Below, in pieces: positions 35,093 to 41,899 of a DNA stretch of 41,899 bases (positions are counted from its first letter, which is position 1; every line of letters begins with the position of its first letter). A model generated the notes under the pieces. The model did not search any database and was not told where the DNA came from. It was given only the letters and a program-made list of their open reading frames with translations. The position numbers were made by a program, and so were the translations under genes. The stretch lies in the NCBI GenBank assembly GCA_963560005.1, contig CAUWNG010000024.1, positions 1-41,899 on the forward strand. The letters are read 5' to 3'. The DNA is from CAG-273 sp963560005. GTDB lineage: Bacteria; Bacillota; Clostridia; TANB77; CAG-508.

Positions 35093-36028
35093 TTAATCTA
35101 TATTTATTTTCTTTTTTATAATATATTCTGGTCTTTTTCTAGTTTCATCATATATTCTTTTAATATATTCTCCTACTATTCCTATACACAATAATTGAAC
35201 TCCACTAAAGAAAGTTATTGCAACCATTATAGAAGTCCATCCTGAAGCCAAGTTATTAAGTTTTAATATATATGAAATAATTGAATATATTAGTACAGCC
35301 ATTGAAATAAATATTGTAATTATTCCTAAATTTATTACTAATTTTAAAGGTTTTGTTGAAAAACTTATTATTCCATCTGAAGCAAGTTTTAACATCTTTT
35401 TTAATGGATATTTAGTTTTTCCTGCCACTCTCTCTTTTCTTTCATATTCATAAGCTTTTTGCTCAAAGCCTGTCCAACTAAATAATCCACGTAAAAACTT
35501 ATTATGTTCAGGCATATTATTTACTACATCTAATACTTTCTTGTCAACTAATCTAAAATCCCCAGTATCCTTTGGTATTTCTACATCTGACAATGCATTT
35601 AATACCTTGTAAAACATTTTAGCAGATAATAGCTTAAACTTCGATTCTCCTTCTCTTGATTTTCTCTTACCATAAACAACATCATTACCATCTTCCCATA
35701 ATCTAATCATGTCTGGTATTGTCTCTGGAGGGTCTTGAAGATCCGCATCAATAATAACAGCTGCATCTCCTGTAACATACTTTATACCAGCTGTTACTGC
35801 TGCTTGATGACCAAAATTTCTTGAAAAAGAAATTATTTTTACTTTAATATCATTTTTTTGTATATTCTCCAATATCTCTAATGTTTTATCCTTACTACCA
35901 TCATCTACAAAAATTATCTCATAATCATAATTGTTAAGATTAGACATAACTTCTGTTACTTTTTCGTAACACTGTTTAGCAACTTCCTCTTCATAATACA
36001 TTGGTATTACTATAGATATTTTTTTCAT
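35093..36028 (-). CDS. Family 2 glycosyltransferase, GtrB/DPM1-like polyprenyl-phosphate sugar synthase
   Basis: The 311-residue protein has a GT-A domain with IIFVDDGSKDKTLEILENI and the metal-binding AVIIDADLQDPPETIPDMI, and two C-terminal membrane helices (about 228-252 and 262-288). This is the layout of GtrB-like enzymes, which load glucose or a related sugar on undecaprenyl phosphate. It sits directly ahead of the membrane glycosyltransferase, forming a two-gene unit. GGGGGAA-type site before the ATG. Confidence 0.9.
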   Translation of the reverse strand: MKKISIVIPMYYEEEVAKQCYEKVTEVMSNLNNYDYEIIFVDDGSKDKTLEILENIQKNDIKVKIISFSRNFGHQAAVTAGIKYVTGDAAVIIDADLQDPPETIPDMIRLWEDGNDVVYGKRKSREGESKFKLLSAKMFYKVLNALSDVEIPKDTGDFRLVDKKVLDVVNNMPEHNKFLRGLFSWTGFEQKAYEYERKERVAGKTKYPLKKMLKLASDGIISFSTKPLKLVINLGIITIFISMAVLIYSIISYILKLNNLASGWTSIMVAITFFSGVQLLCIGIVGEYIKRIYDETRKRPEYIIKKKINID

Positions 36029-36072
36029 TACTCATATTCCCCCCTAAAAAGTAACCTATATTTAATAAAAAT

Positions 36073-36678
36073 TTACTTACATTTTTTTATAATAAAATTT
36101 CCCCATAAAGTATTTTGTGTTTTTCTTTTTGTACTTGGTAATGTTTCAAAATAATCTACTATTTTTACATTATATTTTATTTCACTTAAAACTTTTTGCA
36201 TTTCTTCTTTTGTTATATAATTATAATATTTTCCTTCTTTTATTTGAGAACCCTGCCCTATTTTAAAAGAAGTATAAATTATTCCTTCGTCCTTTATAGC
36301 TTTTATCATTTTTTCTAAAATATTAGATAATTTTTCCTTTTCAACATGTAATATTGAGGAACAAGCCCATATACCATCATAAATGTCTCTATCATCTAAT
36401 TCATCAAATTTCATACATTTAACTTCTTGTTCTATATATTTACTTGCTAATTTGCACATTTCTATAGAACCATCTATTGCTTCAACCTTATATCCTTTTT
36501 CTATAAAATACTTACTATCTCTACCAGAACCACATCCAAAGTCTAAAATATACGCATTATTTGGCAGTCTGCCCAAAAATTTATTGTAATTTTCTTGTAA
36601 ATTCCCATCTAAAGTTTGATTACAATATAATTGAGCATTTTTATTGTAATATTCTAAAATATTATATTTTTCTTCCAT
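36073..36678 (-). CDS. Class I SAM-dependent methyltransferase
   Basis: The cofactor motif is AYILDFGCGSGRDSKYF, followed by the acidic VEAIDGSIEMCKLA, as in small-molecule methyltransferases. I chose the ATG at 36678 (201 residues, MEEKYNILEYYNKNAQLY) because GGGAG lies about ten bases ahead; the frame extends 14 codons further. Substrate unknown; it is next to glycosyltransferase genes but 44 bases away. Confidence 0.8.
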   Translation of the reverse strand: MEEKYNILEYYNKNAQLYCNQTLDGNLQENYNKFLGRLPNNAYILDFGCGSGRDSKYFIEKGYKVEAIDGSIEMCKLASKYIEQEVKCMKFDELDDRDIYDGIWACSSILHVEKEKLSNILEKMIKAIKDEGIIYTSFKIGQGSQIKEGKYYNYITKEEMQKVLSEIKYNVKIVDYFETLPSTKRKTQNTLWGNFIIKKCK

Positions 36679-36792
36679 AAAGAATTTTCTCCCTAATATT
36701 TTATAATAATTATTGTTCATTATGCATATAAATTATATTTTAATTTTACATTAATTTCAAGTATTATAATAAAATATTTAAATTTGCAATAT

Positions 36793-36836
36793 AAAAACCG
36801 TAGAACTGTTGATATTTCAACTAATCTACGGTTTTT
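36793..36836 (-). terminator. Terminator of the tRNA transcript
   Basis: AAAAACCGTAGA (36793-36804) pairs with TCTACGGTTTTT (36825-36836), with an inner GTTGA/TCAAC stem, immediately downstream of tRNA-Tyr. Confidence 0.85.
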
Positions 36837-36840
36837 ATAT

Positions 36841-36926
36841 TGGTGGGCAGGGATGGATTCGAACCATCGTACTCGTATGAGAACAGATTTACAGTCTGCC
36901 GCCTTTAGCCACTCGGCCACCTACCC
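36841..36926 (-). tRNA. tRNA-Tyr (GTA)
   Basis: The 86-nucleotide gene has acceptor ends GGGTAGG/CCTGCCC, an encoded CCA, anticodon GTA in the loop CTGTAAA, and the long variable arm of class II tRNAs. The protein-like frame over it on the same strand is a shadow. Confidence 0.96.
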
Positions 36927-36941
36927 ATATCATAAATAAAA

Positions 36942-37018
36942 TGGTGCTCCCTCAAGGATTCGAACCTTGGACCCACCGGTTATGAGCCGGTTGCTCTGAC
37001 CAACTGAGCTAAGGGCGC
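36942..37018 (-). tRNA. tRNA-Met (CAT), elongator type
   Basis: A 77-nucleotide gene with encoded CCA and anticodon CAT in CCGG-CTCATAA-CCGG. The D and T arms are regular. The acceptor stem GCGCCCT/AGGGAGC has a G-A mismatch at the third pair. The body looks like elongator Met; a lysidine-type Ile tRNA cannot be excluded. Confidence 0.9.
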
Positions 37019-37143
37019 ATTGCTAAATGCAGTATTAAGTATAATCCATTTTGCTAAATATGTCAATACTTTTTTAATATTTTTTTAACTTTTTTGGGGA
37101 AATATTTTATTATTTCCCCCTTTTCTTTACTAACAACCCTATA

Positions 37144-37995
37144 CTATTGTTCTTCTCCTCTTCCTTCTGGTAAGGCAGGAACTTGTAATACAACTTTAAT
37201 TTTGAATACATAGCTAATTGCTTTTACAAATTTGCTATTTTTAAATCTTTGCCACAAAGAAGGTTTTACATCTACTCTAGTTTGCTCTAAATATTGTTTA
37301 TTTTCTTCTGGTATATTTTCTTGAACAATATTTTCTTTGTTAATTTCCTTTGCTTCTTCCACAGTGTCTTCTTGTGGAGTAGGAATTAATTTTAATGCAT
37401 CTGCCACTTCAATTCCTATATAACTTAAAGCTTTTGATTTATCCTCTATTCTTTCCATGTCTATTTCTATATGTAAATTAGATTCCAAATTAACTATACG
37501 TGCATTTATTAACTTTACAGCAGATTGATAATTTTGTGATTTATCTGATTTTGACCTTCCTATTAAGCCTAATGTATCTATAATATCTTCTGAAAAATCT
37601 GAAGATATGTCTTTTATACTTTGTTTCCAATCTCCCTGTTTATTTTCTACAATATATAAAGTTTCTTTTAGTTCTGATGCTAATGCTATATTCTTTTCTC
37701 TTTGTCTAATTAATTCTTCTATTTTTTTAGTGTTCTCTTCAAATTGATTTGTAGCATATTCTACTAATCCATAAGCTGCTTTATAGACACTTTTAGGAAA
37801 ATTCTTCTTTTTTGGATATTCTATTAAATATGTTTTTATTGATTCTATCAAATCTTTAAAGAAGGCGTCTTCTTCTAATTGAATGATTTGTTTTTTATTG
37901 TTTGGATTAATTAGTTTTTGAACTTTATCTATATTTGATAATATTTTTTCTTCCGTGATTACCATTCTCACGTTTACTATGCCAGACCTAGACAT
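37144..37995 (-). CDS. Hypothetical soluble coiled-coil protein
   Basis: No family recognised. The 283-residue protein is mostly helical; residues about 80-115 form a coiled coil (TNQFEENTKKIEELIRQREK). A flexible Glu/Pro-rich linker (about 205-245) leads to a basic C-terminal segment SLWQRFKNSKFVKAISYVFK, perhaps membrane-associating, and ends in PALPEGRGEEQ. AAAGGAGGGAG precedes the ATG. It lies alone between the tRNAs and the acyl-CoA synthetase. Confidence 0.6.
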   Translation of the reverse strand: MSRSGIVNVRMVITEEKILSNIDKVQKLINPNNKKQIIQLEEDAFFKDLIESIKTYLIEYPKKKNFPKSVYKAAYGLVEYATNQFEENTKKIEELIRQREKNIALASELKETLYIVENKQGDWKQSIKDISSDFSEDIIDTLGLIGRSKSDKSQNYQSAVKLINARIVNLESNLHIEIDMERIEDKSKALSYIGIEVADALKLIPTPQEDTVEEAKEINKENIVQENIPEENKQYLEQTRVDVKPSLWQRFKNSKFVKAISYVFKIKVVLQVPALPEGRGEEQ

Positions 37996-38264
37996 TGTAA
38001 ACTCCCTCCTTTATCATACGCATTTCTAATACTTTATATATTATATCTCTTATTCTTTAAAATCACAATAGAAATAGGTATTTTTTTTATTACATTTATG
38101 TTACAATTGTATTACAACATTTTTTCAAAGTCAAGGCTTTTTATATATTAATTTGTCATATATTGTAATTTTATAATTATAAAAAAAGAACAATATTGGA
38201 CTTTTTATTTTATTGTTTATTATTTTCGTCCCATCTAATTGTTCTTTTTCTTAAATCTAAAATA

Positions 38265-40127
38265 CTATTTACCTTTTCTTAATTCTGCATATCTTTTTAT
38301 TTTCATTGTTGTTGTTTTTTCAAATTCATCATGTTTAATTTCTAAGTTCTTAATAGCTTTATATGAAGTTAATTGTTTATTTACTTCTTTTATTTTTTCC
38401 CATATAATTTTTTTAATTTGCTCTTCTGTTAATCCTTTGCCATGTTTTTCTTCTATTACTTCATAATTTGGTATAACTTTTACAGAAATCAACAATTCTT
38501 TTTCGTCTTTTTCTTCCTTTCCATACACCATGCACTCTTTTATTTCTTCTATTTTTGATAATAATAGTTCTATTTCCTCTGGATATATATTTTTTCCATT
38601 TTGAGTTACTATTACATTTTTACTTCTACCTGTAATATACAAAAATCCATCATTATCCAAATATCCTATATCACCTGAATTAAACCATCTTTCACCATTA
38701 ATAGTTTCTATAGCTGATTTTGTTGCTTCTTCATCTTCATAATATCCTAACATTAATGTTGGACTTTTTATTAACACTTCTCCTTCCCCATTTTCATTTG
38801 GAGTATCTATTCTTATTTCTGCTTTTGCAACTGCTTTTCCAGCTGATCCAACTTTTGGTTCAAAATCAGGTGTTAAAGCTGAAATTGGAGCTGTTTCTGT
38901 TAATCCATATCCTTGCAAGAACATTATTCCTATATCTTCCACCCATTTTCCAATTTTAGCATCTATTGGTGCTGCTGCGGATACTATTATTCTAAGTCTT
39001 CCACCTAAATTTTCGTAAATCTCATTAAACACTTTTCTTTTTAAATCTACACCTAATACTTTTAAAGCATTAGTAACATGAATCATTGAATTTACTAAAC
39101 CTTCTTTTTTACTTTTCTTTATATTATTAGTGATTTTTTTATACAAACTTTCTACTAAAAGTGGTACTGTTAATAGAACTGTTGGCTTTGCTTCTTTAAG
39201 ATCTGGTACTATATATTTTAAACCTTGACATACAGCAATTGAAGCACCTTTTGCAAAAGGTACCAAAAAGCCTATAGATGATTCATAAGTATGGTGCAAA
39301 GGTAATATTGATAATAATCTATCATTATCATATATTTTTACATAAGCAAATACCGCATTTAAATTTTCTGCTAAATTTCTACTAGAAAGCATTACACCTT
39401 TTGAATTTGATGTTGTACCTGATGTAAATATCAACACTTTAAAGTCATCTGGATTTATTACTACATTTTGAAAATAATTATCATTTTTAGCTAAAATTTT
39501 TCCTTCTTCTAACAAATAATTTAATCCTACAGTTCTTCCATTAATTTCCTCATCTGAATTCATTTGAATAAAGTATTTTACATCTGGTAGTTTATCAATT
39601 ATTCTTTTTATAATTTCACATTTTTTAGTCGAAAAGACAACAACATCTGCTTTAGCCCTTTTTATAACATTTTCTAACTCATTTTCTGGCAATTCTTTAT
39701 CTACAGGTATAGCTATACCATCACTGCAAAGCATAGTCATATATGATAAATACCAATGATGTGTATTTTCACCAATAATAATTACTCTAGGAGCATTTAA
39801 TTTTAATTTTCTTAGTAACGCTGTACTAAAAGCAATTACTTCTTCTCCAAATTGTTTATAAGTAATTTCTCCAAAAGCTCCTTTTGGATTTGTTTTTTCT
39901 AATAAAAGTACTTTTTCTGAATATTTTTTTATTACTTCATCAAATACTTCCCTTATTGTACTATAATTAGTTGTTTCGTAATTTTTATGTTCAGTTTTTT
40001 TCTGTTTTTCTTGTTCTTTTCTTACTGCTTCATAATCAACCTTTAATTCATCAATTTCTGATATTTCCTTCATTTTTAATTTTGGAAATTTAAAATCTGG
40101 TATCTTAAAATCTTTTAATATTCTCAT
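38265..40127 (-). CDS. AMP-forming acyl-CoA synthetase (long-chain type)
   Basis: The enzyme activates a carboxylic acid, probably a fatty acid, with ATP and CoA. Motifs: LIFTSGTTSNSKGVMLS (AMP binding), FLQGYGLTETAPISAL, and YITGRSKNVIVTQNGKNIYP before the C-terminal domain. 620 residues, as usual for the long-chain group, with an N-terminal helical extension of about 45 residues. It follows a TetR gene by 20 bases; such regulators often control fatty-acid genes. Confidence 0.9.
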   Translation of the reverse strand: MRILKDFKIPDFKFPKLKMKEISEIDELKVDYEAVRKEQEKQKKTEHKNYETTNYSTIREVFDEVIKKYSEKVLLLEKTNPKGAFGEITYKQFGEEVIAFSTALLRKLKLNAPRVIIIGENTHHWYLSYMTMLCSDGIAIPVDKELPENELENVIKRAKADVVVFSTKKCEIIKRIIDKLPDVKYFIQMNSDEEINGRTVGLNYLLEEGKILAKNDNYFQNVVINPDDFKVLIFTSGTTSNSKGVMLSSRNLAENLNAVFAYVKIYDNDRLLSILPLHHTYESSIGFLVPFAKGASIAVCQGLKYIVPDLKEAKPTVLLTVPLLVESLYKKITNNIKKSKKEGLVNSMIHVTNALKVLGVDLKRKVFNEIYENLGGRLRIIVSAAAPIDAKIGKWVEDIGIMFLQGYGLTETAPISALTPDFEPKVGSAGKAVAKAEIRIDTPNENGEGEVLIKSPTLMLGYYEDEEATKSAIETINGERWFNSGDIGYLDNDGFLYITGRSKNVIVTQNGKNIYPEEIELLLSKIEEIKECMVYGKEEKDEKELLISVKVIPNYEVIEEKHGKGLTEEQIKKIIWEKIKEVNKQLTSYKAIKNLEIKHDEFEKTTTMKIKRYAELRKGK

Positions 40128-40147
40128 TTTACACCTCTAAATAATTA

Positions 40148-40717
40148 CTATTTCTTTAATTTTCTTATAAAACTTACTTCTATATCTCTAAAAAGTCTTT
40201 GTACATCTATTTCTTTTCCATCATGACGCATTTTATATATTAAGCTTGAACTAGTAAATCCGAATATTCCAGAGGCTATTACATTTGAATCAACATCTAT
40301 TATTTCACCTTTAGAAATTCCTTCTTGAACAATTTCTTCTATCATTTGTATATATTCAAAAACGTATTTTCTACACATTAAACTACGTTCATCACTACCC
40401 CATATTTGGCTAAGAATTATTGTCATAAAACTTTCATATTTTACTAATACTTTTATCTGTATTAATACAATAGCTCTAATTTTATCCAATGATCTTTCTA
40501 ATTTTGAAGTTTTAATAAGGATACTATTTTTTAAAAGTTTTACACCTTCTTCTACTAAAAACTTAAAAATTTCTTCTTTGCTTGAAAAGTGATAATACAA
40601 TGTTCCTTTTGCCACACCAACTGTTGCCGTTATTTCTTCTATACTTGTAGCATCATATCCTTTTTTTGCAAACAAATCCATTGAAGTTTCAAATATTTTT
40701 CTTTTAGTTTTATTCAT
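40148..40717 (-). CDS. TetR/AcrR family transcriptional regulator
   Basis: The DNA-binding N-terminus is KRKIFETSMDLFAKKGYDAT, then SIEEITATVGVAKGTLYYHF and SSKEEIFKFL, the TetR helix-turn-helix. The C-terminal ligand domain is helical. At 189 residues it is typical. It lies between mreB and the acyl-CoA synthetase, with gaps of about 20 bases, so it may respond to an acyl-CoA and control that gene. Confidence 0.92.
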   Translation of the reverse strand: MNKTKRKIFETSMDLFAKKGYDATSIEEITATVGVAKGTLYYHFSSKEEIFKFLVEEGVKLLKNSILIKTSKLERSLDKIRAIVLIQIKVLVKYESFMTIILSQIWGSDERSLMCRKYVFEYIQMIEEIVQEGISKGEIIDVDSNVIASGIFGFTSSSLIYKMRHDGKEIDVQRLFRDIEVSFIRKLKK

Positions 40718-40735
40718 TTATTTCACCTATACAAT

Positions 40736-41741
40736 TTACTTTCTTTTTCTCATATCCAAAGTATCTAAATTATCTAGCGCCTTTCCTGTTCCTAAAGCCA
40801 CACATGAAACCGCATCTTGTGCTATCATTACATTTATTCCTGTTTTTTCTTGTAAAAGTTTATCCAATCCATCTAGTAAGCAACCTCCACCTGTCATATA
40901 TATTCCCTTGTCACTAATATCAGCTGCTAATTCTGGTGGTGTCTTTTCTAGAACTGAATGTACTGCATCTACAATCATCATTGCTGTTTCTATAAGTGCT
41001 TCAAGCATTTCACTTGAATGTATAGTTACTGTTTTTGGAAGTCCTGTTATTAAATCTCTTCCTCTTATATCCATTTCCATATCTTGAATTTTAGGATATA
41101 CACAGCCTATATTTATTTTTAAATCTTCTGCTGTTCTTTCTCCTATCATAATATTATATTTCTTCTTTATATATTTTATTATTGCTTCATCAAATTTATC
41201 TCCTGCCACCTTTAAAGAAGTACTAACTACAGAACCTCCTAATGAAATTACTGCAACATCAGTTGTTCCTCCGTCCTATATCTACAACCATATTACCACA
41301 CGCTTTAGATATATCTATTCCTGCTCCTATTGCTGCTGCTATTGGTTCTTCTATTAAATATACTTTTTTAGCACCAGCTTGAGAAGCCGCATCTATAACT
41401 GCTTTTTTTTCTACCTCTGTAACCTGTGAAGGAATACAAATCATTATTCTTGGCGAAAATATAAATTTTCCACAAACTCTATTTATAAAATATTTAAGCA
41501 TCTTTTCGGTAACTGTATAATTAGAAATTACACCATCTCTTAAAGGTCTTGTAGCTACAATATTCCCTGGAGTTCTACCTAACATTCTTCTTGCTTCTTT
41601 GCCTACAGCTAAAACATCTCCTGTGTTATTATCCACAGCTACAACTGAAGGTTCTCTTAAAACAACTCCCTTTCCTTTCACATAAGCTATTACACTAGCT
41701 GTTCCCAAATCAATTCCTATATCTTGTCCGTACTTAAACAT
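40736..41741 (-). CDS. mreB: Rod-shape protein MreB, read through a +1 CGGA recoding site
   Basis: MreB is the actin-like protein that guides wall synthesis. The ATG at 41741 has AAAGGAAG upstream and begins MFKYGQDIGIDLGTASVIAY. The zero frame stops after MVVDIGRRNN (160 residues). Reading CGGA (41270-41273) as glycine continues DIG-G-GTTDVAVISLGG and on through AGDKFDEAIIKYIKKKY to the end DTLDMRKRK. The result, 334 residues, is the normal MreB length, with phosphate motif 2 restored. Without recoding there would be no ATPase site. A consensus promoter lies upstream. Confidence 0.93.
41270..41273 (-). other. CGGA +1 recoding site 5 (mreB, codon 157)
   Basis: The zero frame reads ATA GGA CGG AGG AAC AAC TGA. 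Decoding CGGA as glycine gives VDIG-G-GTTDVAV, the conserved phosphate motif of the actin fold. Confidence 0.88.
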
Positions 41742-41781
41742 TTGCATCTTCCTTTCAGAACAATAAAATTTTCGCATTATA

Positions 41782-41810
41782 ATTATATTATATTCTACCA
41801 AAAAATTCAA
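41782..41810 (-). promoter_or_regulatory. Sigma-A-type promoter of mreB
   Basis: On the minus strand TTGAAT (41805-41810) and TATAAT (41782-41787) are separated by 17 bases. The mreB start is about 40 bases downstream. Confidence 0.65.
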
Positions 41811-41899
41811 CACTTTATGTAATTATACTAAAAAAATAATAAATTGGTGAATTGAAAAAGTAAATTCTATTCAAGTAAAAACAAATAGATTTTAGTTGT

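Noticed and set aside
36720..36920. A 66-residue frame over tRNA-Tyr
   Set aside because: It is a shadow of the tRNA and its terminator; it has no ribosome-binding site.
1763..41273. The five frame breaks as ordinary sequencing errors or pseudogenes
   Set aside because: Homopolymer errors would change the length of A or T runs. Here each change is an extra C before GGA at a conserved glycine, and both halves of each protein are intact. A systematic base-calling artefact still has to be excluded with raw reads.
1763..41273. Classical P-site slippage like the prfB site
   Set aside because: The codons before CGG (AAA, ACA, ATT, TGT, GGA) differ and mostly cannot re-pair in the +1 frame, and no upstream ribosome-binding-like stimulator is shared.
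1..41899. CRISPR array or insertion sequence
   Set aside because: I found no regularly spaced repeats and no transposase. The 9-base repeats at 22704-22789 are irregular and belong to the oriT candidate.

Overview
The window is very AT-rich bacterial DNA with Gram-positive ribosome-binding sites (GGAGG), spore-coat genes (cotJA, cotJB), MreB, sortase and LPXTG-type surface proteins. This points to a spore-forming, uncultured-type member of the Clostridia. Nearly all genes lie on the minus strand.

Layout. (1) 132-4098: two extracytoplasmic-function (ECF) sigma modules, one a sigma/anti-sigma pair, the other a sigma factor fused to membrane segments with a partner membrane protein. (2) 4214-4560: a gene-free stretch with a terminator and a candidate structured RNA. 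(3) About 4609-27504: an integrative conjugative element (ICE) with a Tn1549-like type IV secretion layout. In transcription order: radC, metK, a small membrane protein, DUF3560, a hypothetical, ArdA-like antirestriction, a small hypothetical, a candidate oriT, MobC-like protein, relaxase, VirD4, VirB2/Maff2-like and VirB6/TrbL-like proteins, a second pilin-like protein, a PrgI/VirB3-like protein, a TraC/VirB4 N-terminal-like protein, a DNA methyltransferase, VirB4, an M23 peptidase, envelope proteins, a sortase and a large Cna-B adhesin. No integrase is visible, so one end probably lies left of the window. (4) 27604-41741: host genes (cotJ, pyruvate kinase, glucan phosphorylase, transglycosylase, glycosyltransferases, two tRNAs, acyl-CoA synthetase, TetR, mreB).

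Main discovery. Five genes (ECF sigma, M23 peptidase, VirD4, relaxase and host mreB) are each broken by one extra base. In all five the extra base is a C directly before a GGA codon, so the zero frame reads CGG-A. Each time GGA would encode the glycine expected at that place (DIGGGTTD in MreB, TGNSTGDHLHFE in the M23 peptidase). Skipping the C restores full-length proteins, for example a 334-residue MreB. In my manual scan of the annotated genes I found no other in-frame CGG codon, while CGGA in the other two frames is common and read normally. I infer systematic +1 recoding of an in-frame CGGA as glycine, either by quadruplet decoding or by an out-of-frame tRNA-Gly on an unassigned CGG codon.

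Secondary observations: two ICE genes seem to start at AUA with ideal ribosome-binding sites; several ICE proteins share an acidic C-terminal tail ending in Phe/Tyr-Glu; an inverted-repeat-rich oriT candidate carries an IncP-like ATCCTG nick motif; and the adhesin ends exactly at LPRTGF without a membrane anchor.
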